From Trichobilharzia regenti (Eukaryota > Platyhelminthes > Trematoda > Strigeidida > Schistosomatidae): a stretch of 64,000 bases of DNA. The notes beneath the pieces were generated by a model that ran no database searches, was not told the origin of the DNA, and saw nothing but the letters and a program-made list of their open reading frames with translations. Location of the stretch: assembly GCA_944472135.2 (NCBI GenBank), contig CALYDD020000436.1:1-64000 (forward strand). The letters run 5' to 3'. The stretch's first letter is position 1. Every line of letters starts with the position of its first letter. The position numbers were made by a program, and so were the translations under genes. Below, in pieces: positions 43,139 to 54,390 of this stretch.

Positions 43139-44040
43139 CTTCAAGCTAGACCAGATATGTCCCAACCAAGTCCAATTTTAACGGTTTGAAAAAATTTGGG
43201 CATTAGGTATATGATATATTCATTATAATAAAGGTTTTTGTATTTCCCAATGAATGGAAAACAAAACGATATTGTTTTTACTGACGTTTCACTAATTAAT
43301 ACTGGTGCTAATAGCTTTATCAAAGTATTATTAAACCGGAATTTACAAAATCCACTCAGCATATATATAACATGGAGTTAATTTCAATATTACCAAAATT
43401 AATTTTGTGGCCTGATCCTATGGCGTGTAGACCTATGGGTGATGATTTTTCAAGTTTTCTACTTCAACTGAATTTCTCGGTGGTCGAAGAGATGCTCTAC
43501 GGTGTTTATTTCTTCTGATTTTGATTTCTCTCTGGTGATGTTTGTCCGATGTAGATTGCATCACATTCGAAGCATTTTGTTTTATAGACACAATTAGATA
43601 GAGAATCTTTTGGGATTTGGTTTTGAATATGGACAAGGTTGCTTTGAAGTGTGCCTGATGTTTTGAAGAAACTTGTGATGTCAAGCTGATTGAGTGCTCT
43701 CCTGATATCATCTGACGTCTCTGCTCTATACGAAATGACGACTGTTGATGTCCATCTTTTCGGAATGCGTTTTCGGCCATACTTAATGTCTGTGTTGGTT
43801 TTGTTGATTAACTTCCCTGGGGAGTTGTTGTGCGTGAGAGTTTCAGTAATGTTTGATATTTCTTCTTATTATTCTTTTTCATCCGTTATCAGAGACTGTG
43901 CTCGTCTAAGAAGACTTGAAACAACTGAAATCTTTGCGCTGATAGGGTGTGATAATTTGAAGTCTAAATATTTATTTGGGTTTTGTTTTTCATTCATTGG
44001 GAAATACAAAAAAATTTATGATAATGAACTTCAAGCTGGA
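43139..44040 (-). mobile_element. PLE-F copy 2, probable 12-bp target duplication
   Basis: The insert (43151-44028, 878 bp) lies between cttcaagctaga (43139-43150) and cttcaagctgga (44029-44040). The minus strand holds the end of the RT/linker (43980-43680), nuclease pieces (43640-43440, with CVYKTKCFECDAIYIGQTSPE-like sequence across frames) and the sense terminal repeat at the left (43155-43380) with a hammerhead-like fold at 43279-43327. A short inverted terminal piece (43983-44027) is at the 5' end. Most landmarks match 35080-37411. Confidence 0.85.
43279..43327 (-). ncRNA. PLE-F hammerhead-like fold, copy 2
   Basis: Same plan as 35220-35262: tact, TTGATAA, extra A, gcta... with a weaker stem II (4 pairs before a mismatch), GAAAC, GTC, agta. 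The U3-A8 core is unchanged between the two PLE-F copies although the stem II loop differs. Confidence 0.6.
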
Positions 44041-44231
44041 CGCTTGGAGTTTCTGTAGCAGTCTTTATTCTTACAGGATGGGGTTGCTAGCCTCATGCCC
44101 AACATTTCCTTTTTACCAAAATTATTTCTGGCTTAGCAAAGTAAAGGAATGCATTGGCTGGAGTTCGAGCCCAGCAGGATGTGCATGGTCGGCGAGCGTC
44201 CTAACTGCTGTGCCACCAAGGCAGAAAATTG

Positions 44232-44370
44232 TTTCTGTAGATAAACTTAATAATGCCTTTTGATTGTAAGCAGTAGCTGATTAGAAGCCAATGAAATAAA
44301 CGATGATGCCAGTATCTTCTTATTCTTCAGAAACCACGGTTGTTCTTGCTTTATTCAAATTCATAAAGAG
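44232..44370 (-). repeat. Unassigned repeat R4, copy 2 (inverted)
   Basis: Reverse complement of 42315-42450. Best-kept part: ttctgtagataaacttaat (44235-44253). No coding signal. Confidence 0.6.
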
Positions 44371-44579
44371 GAATAAATATGTTAAGTTTTTTGATATTTT
44401 CTTTTCATTACGCATAATTTCTACTAAAATGGAATTTTATGGTTACTTTTGTGGTCTCACACGTGAAGAAGAGTCACATGGAGTGAAATTTTCGAATTAA
44501 TTATTGATTTCTCATCCAGCAGAGGCTACATTTGTTGACTAGAATTTTAATGGCCACTAGAATGTTGGCCGCATTGCAA

Positions 44580-44900
44580 ACCTGACTGATAGAATTCAGT
44601 CTGCACTAAACAAAGGACTGGATACATCACGCCAGTTATTATTGTTCAATGAAAGTTCACATCTCTTCTTTCGCTTGAGGAGTAAATTTACTACTTAGTA
44701 ATACATACCCACATCTCATTAACGACGAAATGACAGTCCTGTGTGTGCATTCATATAGTCCCATACACATGCACACACAATAATTATTGAATTTTACTCA
44801 TATAAGACATGTTAATGCATATCATAGTCTATAACGACATAAATAACAAAATCATAAATTCTTACAATCATGACATTTGATCACAACTCCTTAACATAGC
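44580..44900 (+). repeat. Repeat R2, partial diverged copy 3
   Basis: Begins ctgactgatagaattcagtct like 19608-19628, then a similar spacing of phrases, but diverges beyond about 44700. Low confidence past that point. Confidence 0.35.
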
Positions 44901-45334
44901 TGACTTTGAATTCATTATTGTTTCGGAATGTATTAAAACGAAACGTTGAAAGATGCAAACGCGCATAGCATTAAACGAAGTGAAACTATATATTGTCAAA
45001 CTAAAATGTCTCATTTGATTTTACGTCATCTTTATGCCTGTGAAGTAATATAACTTGATGGTGAACATCTGTCTTCTACCCACTACACGACAATTAGCCA
45101 ATTTATTGGTAACATAATTAGAGGTTTTTTTTAATTCCGTGGATAATATTATTCAAGCATTTCGCAGATCCACATGAGTTCACTTCTATGCGAGGTAAAA
45201 TTGATGAAATCATCCAACTAGTGAGAGCTATCAACAAATTCGCAGGCACACATGTTAGAGATAATTAAAAGTATTATATTGTTCAAGTATTGCTTTTCGT
45301 AAGAATTTTGTTTCGTTGGTTTGAGTGTTTCATC
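44901..45334. other. No gene recognised
   Basis: Nothing recognised. Confidence 0.4.
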
Positions 45335-45900
45335 ATGAACCGATATCGGTTAGAGAACCATAGGAAAACCCGCTGGGATTACTGGATAGCTGCTTTATCA
45401 GCCTCGATGTTTGTTCCCAGGACCTTTTGGTTAAAAGTTCAGTTCATGATGAAATCCTCCACCTAATCAATCAAACAAAACCCTTACAAATACCAACACT
45501 TGAAAATCGATCCGATGCCTACTAGCGACTGGCCTTATTCAAGCATTTAACCTAGGGTTCTAGTGTGAAACCATGACCAGTAGAGTACATCAGGTTGAAG
45601 GTGAGGCAGTATTTCATCGAAGAAGACATTGCAAAGTGGTCGCGCTATGTAGTGAATTGTCAAAGGTTAGAGTTCATAGGATGACAGTTGTATTGAGTGC
45701 CAATGAGTAGCTAAATGGTGTGCGAGCTCGCTAGCCTTGTAACCGGTAGGCCTTGGATACGGACCCTGTAGGTGGGTGGGTGCGTAATGATGAAAAATCC
45801 CAAACAAGGCAAACGAAAAAGCTGTCTAGTACACCCTGCAGGTCTTCCAATTGTTCTCTAACTGATGTCAGCCCATGATGAAACTCTCCAACCACCACAT
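45335..45900. mobile_element. SINE-a2, opposed part plus more than one sense unit
   Basis: 45335-45435 is minus-strand tail (ttagagaaccatagg, ggattactggatagct). From about 45440 the plus strand runs tcatgatgaaatcctcc, ccaacacttgaaaatc, body, tRNA-like head (agctcgctagccttgtaaccgg, 45725-45746), hammerhead-like tail (45787-45825: atgatgaaaaatcc, acgaaaaagctgtc), ctaactgatgtcagcc, and again catgatgaaactctcc. The catgatgaaa block recurs 429 bp apart (45445 and 45874), so the insert is longer than one unit. Confidence 0.75.
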
Positions 45901-46295
45901 TGTTCGGAAACATTTTTTCATGTTTAGCCTATTTAATGTATTTGCCGAAATCCAGACTCAATGAATATGCACAGATATTGATGTGAATAGCGATCGATGA
46001 TAACATTTTTATTGTTTACCATCTGAACAAATAACTTCGTCGTCATATTCGGAATTCTTTCTTGAAAAAAATGCTCATTGGTTTTTTTCTCTGAAATGAA
46101 TTGGTTTGTTTATACATTGTCAAGAGTGGGTGTATGAATTATTCAGTTGTACATGTGATCAACAATCTATACTGTCATACGTTTGTTTCTGTTTGATGAA
46201 TGGTCTTCATTAATTGTATATCAGATACATTTCTGTTGATAAAAATGTTCATATTACTACTCTCTTCAGTTAATAATTTTCAATAAAAAAATTTA
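45901..46295. other. No gene recognised
   Basis: AT-rich; may hold the decayed 5' side of the PLE that follows. Confidence 0.35.
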
Positions 46296-47430
46296 TTGAT
46301 TTACGAAACCCTAAGTGGAAACAGCTATTCAGACAATTTCATCAAGTACTATGTGACTAAGAAAGCAGAAGACGACTATTCTCCATTTGTAAATAAGAAG
46401 CCTTTATGCATAGGGCAGCAATTCATCAGCGATATACCTAGCGAAATAATAATTAGATTCACCTTCCAAGAAAAGGCATACAAACAAATCGATGGGGCTG
46501 CGATGGGAAGCCTTCTTGGGACTCTGTTAGCAGATATTTTCATGTCGAAATTGGAGGGGAAAAACGCAAGGTGTATTTGGAGAATTTATGCTGTATAAAC
46601 GTCGTTATGTAGATGATACTCTCATTATTGGTAATAATAATAAATCTATTGGAAACTTGATTTCTTCTATTTAATCATATCCATCCAAATATTCGAGTGA
46701 CCTCCGAACTAGAATCCAATAACAAACTCGGTTTCCTGGATATTACCATGACTAGGAGAGATGATGGAACGATTCAACGATCTATTTTTCGTAATCAGAC
46801 ATGGAGTGGACAATATCTTCATTTTACCAGTTTTGCTCTTATCCAGTATAAACGTTCCCTAGTGAGTGAAGTGTTTGTTCTCAAGGGCCCGAAAAATATG
46901 CACGAGTGACACATTAACGGATGAGTTTCAACATATACATTCAGTTTTATTAGCTAATGGTTATCCGGAGAACTTTATCACTTGTCATAGTTACGAGAGA
47001 CCACATCTCTAAAAGACAGCTTCTGTACCAAAGAAAGCTATCTTTATTAACCTACCATTCAAGGACGACCAGATTATGCAGTTGACAGCTAGCTCAATGA
47101 CTTCGGTTAGCCATCTAACTCACATTCTACGCCGCATCTCTTTTTCTCACTTGCCGAATATTTTCGATCCCTGTACCTTAGATTATAGGTCAGAATTCTG
47201 TGGACTCTACTTCAACCTGTATCTACAAGTTCACCTTCAGTTGTGGTGACATCTATATAGGTAGAACCAATGGAATGTTCCAATGTCGTCGAAGAGAACA
47301 TGTTCCGAAATGGCAACTGAATCATAGAGAAAATCCCAATGCAATTATTAATGTGAATAGAAATGCATCATCATCCATTGCAAAACACTTATTAGTGTCA
47401 GGTCACAAAAATCAGTATTAACTAATGACT
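46296..47430 (+). pseudogene. PLE RT and endonuclease remnant
   Basis: 46296-46598: FTFQEKAYKQIDGAAMGSLLGTLLADIFMSKLE, RT motif B with a leucine where most PLEs have proline. After a frameshift at about 46580: YKRRYVDDTLIIGNNN (YVDDT). 46697-46909: ELESNNKLGFLDITMTRRDDGTIQRSIFRNQTWSGQYLHF. 47200-47421: STCIYKFTFSCGDIYIGRTNGMFQCRRREHVPKWQ, the GIY-YIG core (first Cys of the usual pair replaced by Phe), then SSSIAKHLLVSGHKNQ. All landmarks are in the right order, but there are at least three breaks. The 5' RT part and terminal repeats are not seen. Confidence 0.85.
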
Positions 47431-47865
47431 GTTTCACAATTATTTCATCACATAACTCTAATTCAAGGTTATTGAAGGTGATGGAAGCACTTTGAGGATT
47501 TATCATAGCCTGAAAGGTGTGTACAAAAATCAATAGACTTCAATCTTCGCCTACCATGAACTGACTACTTGACCTAACTAAATAAGATTGATCATCAGTA
47601 TGTACTTTTGTTTTTTTATTTAACTGAGTAATCGTCATGATCTTTATTTTATTATTGTTAACAATGTCAGTTGTAAAGCGGGTGTAAAGAAACTACGAAA
47701 TGATGATGTCATCTCGCGAAATTTGTTATCCTAATGCCTTATTCAGAAATAATTAGTAACAAGTTAAAGAAATCTTCTCAGAGAACTGTTGATTCAAGTG
47801 AATTACAAGTCATATTTTCTACACGACAAATGGTAATTCCCCAAATGAAAGATAAAGTTATGATA
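47431..47865. other. No gene recognised
   Basis: Probable 3' UTR side of the preceding PLE, AT-rich. No repeat end found. Confidence 0.35.
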
Positions 47866-48390
47866 GAGAAGATTTGCAGCTCAGGTGGATGATTTTGATG
47901 TCGTTGTGTTCCTTGAGGTGTGCGCTGAAGATGTCATCCAGTAAGGTGATGAAAGCTTCTCAAACCAACTATCCACCTCAAAGAACACAACCATATCAGA
48001 AAGATAAAGTACCTAGACTAGACTAGTCACTTCCAATCGTATCTACAAATTCAACTGCACTTGTGATCGAACGAGGGATATTGGCCGTTTCTCTAGGAAC
48101 ATGGTTTTTAGTGCTCACTCGAAAATATTCAACACTGTAGCTAAATAGAGGTGTAGTAGAAACCATGATCAACAGTTCGATATTAGACCACTTGGTTCAA
48201 ACCGGCCAGACACACAGTCATCAGTTAAGAATCTTTTTCTATCATCATTTACTGGGTACCAAATAAGTTGCTAAAAAAATATCAAATTACTGCATGCTTC
48301 AAACAGCAGATACTGTCGCGATTCACGTGAAGAAACCAGTGATTTGTGTGTAAAATAAACAAGTCCAGTCAGCCAATGCTACTACCTTGG
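47866..48390 (+). mobile_element. PLE-C terminal repeat and nuclease remnant
   Basis: 47880-48000 is a terminal repeat like 27811-27930, with a long hairpin: gttgtgttccttgaggtg (47903-47920) pairs with cacctcaaagaacacaac (47974-47991). Inside is a PLE-C hammerhead core: CTGAAGA at 47925-47931, extra T, gtcatcc/ggtgat, GAAA at 47951. Then SNRIYKFNCTCDRTRDIGRFSRNMVFSAHSK (48030-48125), a decayed GIY-YIG, and ADTVAIHVKKPVICV (about 48310-48352), the C-terminal block. Confidence 0.7.
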
Positions 48391-48909
48391 CCATCATTAG
48401 AGACTAGAATTTCATCAATTTGTATTATTATCTTTCCTGACTTTTCAGACATTCAGTGTGCATTGTTATGTTAATGCTATTTAGCTGTCATCTATCAATA
48501 TTATTATTGATTCGATGTTATTTAAACAACATTAATGTTGTTCATAACACTAATTCATTCATTCCCTATAATGTATATATATAACTGCACAGCCTGATGA
48601 TGAATATCATGCTGTTGAATAAAATATTCTTTATTGAGTAACCATTCCTTTGAAAATAGAATTTTAATGGGCATTTTTATCTAGTCGATTTAGTAATTCT
48701 TTCATTATTGAAAACGCTTTTCGTTACTTTCAGTTACGCGAAGAAGGCCTGATACCGTTTTGTAACTGCGTATTCAAATTACCGAAAATACCCATTGAGT
48801 CATGAAGCAAAAATGAAAGACAGATTGAGCGAAGAAAATTTTATTCACCGACGAAATCATTTTCAGAGGCTGGCTAAACAGTCGTATTTATACTTACGGA
48901 TCTAAGAAC
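48391..48909. other. No gene recognised
   Basis: 48820-48895 (minus: cctctgaaaatgatttcgtcgg) resembles 54432-54470; possibly a further PLE arm without a readable stem II. Confidence 0.35.
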
Positions 48910-50165
48910 ATTATCCTGCATGTAATTCCATATTAGTTTGTTTATTAGATGTATCACACAGTGAAACAGTATTTTATACTGGATGACGTTTCGAACACAA
49001 TTTATTGTTCATAATCATATCAATTGTGGTCACACAACTTTGAGATTTTAGTTTTATAGTTTTCTTTGTTTTCTCCTATTTGTTGTATGGGCAGTAGAAT
49101 TTTCCAGATATCTGGTTGGACAGGTGTTGAATCGTTTCTATAACATGTATTTGCCGTTGATTCGATAAACAAAGCTTCTGTTATCAATCTCTCCCTATTA
49201 GATTTTAAAACTGTCATCCTATCCCATCCTATTGTATGGTTGTATGTAACTGCATATAGTGCTATAGCTGAACTATTCTCTAGACTTCTTATCTTATTTG
49301 GGTCAACCAAACTAGATTTAGCTAGGTTTTATGTTCAGCTAGTCTGACTGCCCCTGTTCTACTAGTCTGACCTATGTATTTGACTTCACAATCATTGCAG
49401 GCAGAGTATTAGATAAACTAAATTGTTTTGTTTTAATGGCTCCACAGGATACTTTAACCGACAAAGCTTGTTTCTAATTGAGTTTGTGGGTTCGAATGCC
49501 ACTTTTATTTCTGCCTTGTTAAGAATTCATGCGTAAGGTGGTTTCCGAGGTTCCTTCCTTGTATGGAATTACTGTTGATGATTTAGCTTCCTTATTGTTG
49601 GTGTCGTCATTAATATTATTATTATCTCTATTATCATTACCATTATTATTATTATTATTATTATTGTTATCATTATTATTATCACTATCACATCTATCAT
49701 TATTTATTTCATTTTTACTTTTCCTTACATATTTCCTGACTAATTTATCCAGGTAATTATTAAGTTTCAAGGCTTCTATTATGTGAACCATTTCCCGTCT
49801 TAGATTTTCCTTGGTACTGCTTAGTTTTGTGCTCTGTCACTTCAACATTCCTCCAATCCAATTTTTACTGACATAGGATGGGATGATTGGAAGTCCACAT
49901 ATCTGTTTGAATGTGTGTGTTTCCTGTGAACACGAGTGTCTAATTCCCCATCTTCTTTCATTTTACATTGGAATCTAACATTGGAAGTTCCCCTTCCTGA
50001 ATTTCCAATTCATAAGTGAATTGAATTGCCTCACCTTCGAGTTGATGTGTTCGAAAAATCTATCTATATCTTGTGTCACTGTGTGTGATACATCTAATAA
50101 AGAAACTAATATGGAATTACTTACTACCACAGTGCCCAAGTTTTACACATATATTATCCTGCATG
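48910..50165 (-). mobile_element. PLE-A copy with exact 13-bp target duplication
   Basis: The insert (48923-50152, 1230 bp) lies between exact attatcctgcatg (48910-48922, 50153-50165). Minus strand: RT tail (50080-49850), Asn/Asp-rich linker on an ATT repeat (49791-49519; translated NNNDNNNNNNNNNGND), nuclease N-part (49560-49320), nuclease C-part (49310-49020: SSAIALYAVTYNHTIGWDRMTVLKSN, ERLITEALFIESTANTC) and the sense terminal repeat with hammerhead-like fold (48978-49027). The inverted terminal arm is at 50080-50152. Broken frames. Confidence 0.9.
48978..49027 (-). ncRNA. PLE-A hammerhead-like fold
   Basis: Minus strand: acaattgat, ATGATTA core (A3, U8), extra T, gaaca/tgttc stem II with loop ataaattg, GAAAC, GTC, atccagt closing stem I with one bulged C. 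The core is the same as in five other PLE-A copies of the window. Confidence 0.6.
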
Positions 50166-50179
50166 GTTAGCAAATTGAC

Positions 50180-50405
50180 AATGTAAGACAATCACTAGCT
50201 GAATTCTCGAGCACGTAGTGAGCTCAGACCACGTAGCTCCACCAAACTCGTCTTCCAAGGTCATCTACAAAGTGAGGCCAAATGGTACAAAGGGCGTCAG
50301 ATTCCCCCGGCTTTTGTGTATAGCCGAGGCGCTGGCAATTCATCAATACAAGCCTGAACTCTGTATACAGAAAAAGTTTGTCCAGTCTCTTATTCTACCT
50401 TGATC
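50180..50405 (+). pseudogene. PLE endonuclease C-terminal scrap
   Basis: The frame at 50218-50403 reads VRFPRLLCIAEALAIHQYKPELCIQKKFVQSLILP, the post-nuclease block of PLEs (IAEALAIxxxKPxLCxQK). It sits just right of the PLE-A target site. Its own nuclease core is not visible to the left of 48910, so it is an older truncated copy or was cut by other events. Confidence 0.6.
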
Positions 50406-50841
50406 TTAACCTCTTCCCTATTCGTTCCCTGCGAAAAATTTTGATTTGTTTTTCTTTTTTAATTTTACTCTTGGTTTGCTTATGCTTTAATAAATAATTC
50501 ACTATTATCACTCTCATATGTTCATTTTGTTCATTTTCACAACCTCTTCATACTTGTTAAATTGACATTCAACTACCACCTTTATTCTTACTCAAGAGCA
50601 ATTTTAACCTTATCAAATTTCTATTTTTGTGCCGTTGAGTAACATGTAATTTACATCTTTTAATTTTCACTTCTAAAGCCACTTTTGATTAATTATATCA
50701 ATTATGTCACCCCCTATTATTCAATAATAGACCACTATTAAAGATATCCTTTGGCGGCCTGTTTGACACCTGGGCTACCTTTTCCTCCATCTACATGTTG
50801 CATCTAATAAGTCATGTTTTCATTCTTAATTTTAATAAAAT
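50406..50841. other. Probable LINE 5' flank, no gene
   Basis: AT-rich, with gcggcctgtttgacacctgggctac near 50754. It could be the LINE 5' UTR, but without a second copy of this part the border cannot be set. Confidence 0.35.
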
Positions 50842-51640
50842 ATGATCACGAATCGCATAAAATACAGTAATTCATTCATTAAACGTTTCAAACCATATGA
50901 CTTTCATGCATCTAATAAATCTAAGAGAAAACATCACGCTGGCTGGCAGCGTGCACTTAAACAGACACCTTTATATCGTACAACCATTCCTGTTATTGTC
51001 ACTTCAAACTGCCGTTCACTTCCCAACAAAATTATGCATCTCCAGTCTCTCTTATCATCTGATACTTATCACAATACGGCGATTGTTGCATTACAAGAAA
51101 CATGGCTCCATGAACTCTATGATGACAATCTGGTTTCCCTAAATGGTTTTACATTGTTTAGACAAGATCGACTATGCTCCAGAAAGAAAAGAGGTGGAGG
51201 TGTTGCAACTTTCATTCATTCTCAATGGTCAACTTCAAATAATGTATGTTTTTCTTACTCTAATGACTTTATTGATTGTATAACGGTCAAATGCCGCCCG
51301 AAACACTTATCCAAGTTAAATACGTCTTCATCTCAAACATTTATGTTACTCCTGGCTGTTCTGCCTCGATCTATCTGATTTTGCTGATGAATTCACTGAA
51401 TTCGCCGTTACACATCTTGAAAACTCTTTATCAGTTGTCACAGGAGATTTTAACTGCTGTGATTGTTCTTTCCTCGTATCATTAGGTCATGCCAATATTG
51501 TTAAATTCCCTACTCGACTTGATAAAACTCTGGATCTAGTGTTTATTAATGATGAGGAAATATATGAAGTACGCCGACGTGCTCCTATCATGAACTCAGA
51601 TCATTGTATTATTCGGATATTACCTAAGATATACAGCAGA
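50842..51640 (+). pseudogene. LINE APE-type endonuclease
   Basis: Target-nicking nuclease of the exonuclease III/AP-endonuclease fold. 50842-51378 reads PVIVTSNCRSLPNKIMHLQSLL (N-terminal Asn box), IVALQETWLHELYDDN (catalytic Glu), KKRGGGVATFI. After a frameshift near 51375: LSVVTGDFNCCDCSFLVS (GDFN, catalytic Asp/Asn), RLDKTLDLVFIND and NSDHCIIRILP (SDH, catalytic His, about 51595-51625). All four active-site boxes survive, but in two frames. Confidence 0.8.
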
Positions 51641-51699
51641 TCTCACTTTAATATCTTCTCAAATCTGTCCAAGAAAACACAGCAAAGGTGTTACTCACA

Positions 51700-53294
51700 A
51701 GAAAATATGCTCAAACTAAGATGTATGCTAAATGACACTAACTGGGAACTTTTCAACGAACACAAACTGGATGATACTATTTCCAATTTGACTGACTATC
51801 TTAAATTCTGCCTTGATATATGCTGTCCAAAACAGATAATTTTCAAAAGAATGGATCGTTTTCTTCCCCTCATCTCAAAAAACTTCGTAGAGAAAAAGAG
51901 AAGCTGTACAAGACAAAGAATAAATCTGGTCTTAAGAAGATAAACACCCAAATTAAATCTGAAATCAAGAGACTAAACAACATTTATAATCAAACAATAC
52001 TGTCTTGTAAAACCTCAGAAAACATATGGAAGCTTTTTAGAGAAATTACTGGTTGTGGTAAGCATAATAATTTTGCCTCTTCTATTGATGTAAATACTCT
52101 CAATAGATCTTTCATCCGCCCTCCAAATGTCCTTTCTGCCTTCAATTTAACTAATAACACGACCAGTGACTTTCATAGTTTCAATACTTCTGATGTTCTT
52201 AAATGTTTGAAATCTCTTAAACCTTCCCAGAGTCTAGGCCCTGATGGTATACCTGCCATTGTTTAAAGAAATGTGCTGATATTTTAAGTAACCCACTTAC
52301 AAGCATTTTCAATACTTCTTTTTCTAATAATAATGTACCTTCTCTGTGGAAAGATATTAAAATCATCCCTGTACCCAAGTCTGGTTCTGGAGATAGTGTT
52401 AAGTTTAGACCAATTGCCATTACCTCTCCTTTTTTGAAACTGATGGAGAAATTACTGTTACAAAAACTCATTCCCTCCCTAAGCTTCTCAAACGATCCAA
52501 AGCAGTTTGCTTACAAACAGGGTAGAAGTACTTTGGATGCTGCTGCTGTGTTTCATCACAACATTGTATCCTCCTTAGACAAAGGGGCCAAGTATGTCCG
52601 TTGTACTTTCCTTGATTACACATCTGCTTTTGACTCTGTACCTAGAGGCCTTTTGTTAAACAAGCTTAGCCTTACACAAACTGAGTCCTGGGCTATCAAC
52701 TGGCTGCACTCTTACTTCTCCAATAGGATGCAGTACACGGTATATAATGGTGTAGCTTCCTCTCCTTTGCTTACTGAAGCTGGTGTTCCTCAGGGTGCTG
52801 TTCTCTCGCCGTTTCTCTTTTCCTTCTTCTTACATGACTTACCTCTCTCAGACGAAATCAACTTCGTCAAATATGCAGATGACCTGACTGTTTCGCTTCC
52901 CGTTAAGTCTCAGTCAGACTGCTTCAAATTAAATAGCTTCCTGTCGGACATCAGTCAGTGGTCTAAACTAAATGGCCTCATGCTGAATCCCTCAAAATGC
53001 CAGACTGTCGACTTCTCCTTTAGGCATAAACGAGATCTACAAACACTAGTAAGCACTCATGATGCCTGTAGAATTGAGGGGACTATAATTGAAACAAAGT
53101 CTAATGCAAAATACCTCGGATTAGTTCTATCTTCCGACCTTACTTGGTCATCTCATATCCAAATGATTTCCAAGAAAGTGTTTCGTCTAACCTACTACAT
53201 TAAGAAACTCAGACTAACTGGAGTCCCTCAACCTCTGCTTTCACAATTTGTCAACTCTCGTATCCTACCTATTTTACTTTCTACTCCCCGTTAG
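51700..53294 (+). pseudogene. LINE reverse transcriptase
   Basis: The linker KLRREKEKLYKTKNKSGLKK leads to LKCLKSLKPSQSLGPDGIPAIV (RT entry block, ends at a frame break at 52266). 52434-53294 continues LMEKLLLQKLIPSL, FAYKQGRSTLDAA, TFLDYTSAFDSVP (motif A, Asp at residues 61 and 67 of this frame), AGVPQGAVLSPFLFSFFL (motif B), FVKYADDLTVS (YADD at 147-150), LNPSKCQ, KYLGLVLSSDLTWSSHI. The catalytic residues are all present, which points to a fairly recent death by indels. Confidence 0.85.
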
Positions 53295-54390
53295 TCTTTC
53301 CTGGGTTACTGAAAAGGACTATACCATCCTGAGAAGGATGTTGAAGGTAGTTAGTAGGACTAGCGGTGTAAAACTCAGTCAGCTCGTCACTACATTGGTG
53401 GATAAGCATCTGAATACATGCAAAAATGGTCTAAAACCATACTCTCTGACCCCAACACCCCCTCTATTCCCAACTCTCTCCTTGCATCTCATCAGGTAGA
53501 ACCAGAAATCAGTACAAAATAATATATGCTCGTACAACCAAGTATAGGAACTCAACGATACCATATTTGGCCCGTGTTCTAAGTGACAGAGACAATGTTA
53601 AGCGTGAAACCTATGACTTGCTTTGTTGTTAATAACATAATTTTGGCCCTTGTTATTTCCCCCTTATACTCTCTTATTTGTACTCTATAGTGAACAACCT
53701 TCTTAAACATACTTAGCTACTTAATATTATTATCATTGGCTTATTTTTTGTACTTTATTCTATTCCTTCTTTTGTGTATCTACTGGGTCCGACTATATTA
53801 TCACTATGATTATTACAAAATTGGCCTGTCATTAACCATCATGTAATATTAATTTTTGTGGTTGTTCTTTGTTTGGCACTATTTAACTGACAATCTTGTT
53901 TGTGAACGCCACTATCACCATCTTAAAAATTTCGTATTGTGCAGGATTACTCACGCTACCACAACAAACACTGCATTAGTGCTGACAATAAAAAAAAAAA
54001 CCTGAAATGTTTATTTTATGATTGTTTAGTGTAGTTCAATCAAATTAACTGATCATTTTGGCTATAAACATTCTTAAGAACATCTCATAATTTCCCGTAT
54101 GATTATAGCTGTTACTGTTCACCACACGCATACACATGTCATAGCTTCAACTACCCGATATTGAAATATTTTTTTTCATCATTGGTGTTTATCTTCCTTT
54201 CTACTTAGTATTTTTATTTGCATTTTTTTGTTATTTCCGTGTTTCTTTTTGGGTTTCTTGTTGTTTTTTTATATTTATTTGTTTTTGTAATACTCCTTTT
54301 AAATGTATGATAAAATTAGATGTAATATTGTAGATATGTGCTGAAAATTCCACACTGTACCACAAGTACTGTTTCTGGAATAAAAGCGAA

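Larger units (their letters stand above)
43095..44230 (-). repeat. SINE-D/B composite split by a PLE-F
   Basis: The left piece (43095-43150: cacattcccagtggaacatagggcttcaagct) and right piece (44029-44230: gcttggagtttctgtagcagtc, acaggatggggttgctagcc, tRNA-like end with gtgcatggtcggcgag) together match 11775-11990. The PLE-F inserted within it. Confidence 0.7.
50842..54390 (+). mobile_element. CR1-like LINE, nearly full length
   Basis: Contains, in order, an APE-type endonuclease, a basic linker, the reverse transcriptase, a C-terminal region and a 3' UTR ending in gctgaaaattccacactgta, accacaagtactg, tggaataaa (54341-54382), shared with the end of the copy at 300-1795. Reading needs about four frame changes (near 51375, 51880, 52265, 53280), so it is dead as an autonomous element. 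No ORF1 was recognised upstream. No clear target duplication or poly(A). Confidence 0.85.

Noticed and set aside
49529..49756. Leu/Ser-rich plus-strand frame as a membrane protein
   Set aside because: It is the reverse reading of the ATT microsatellite inside the PLE-A linker.
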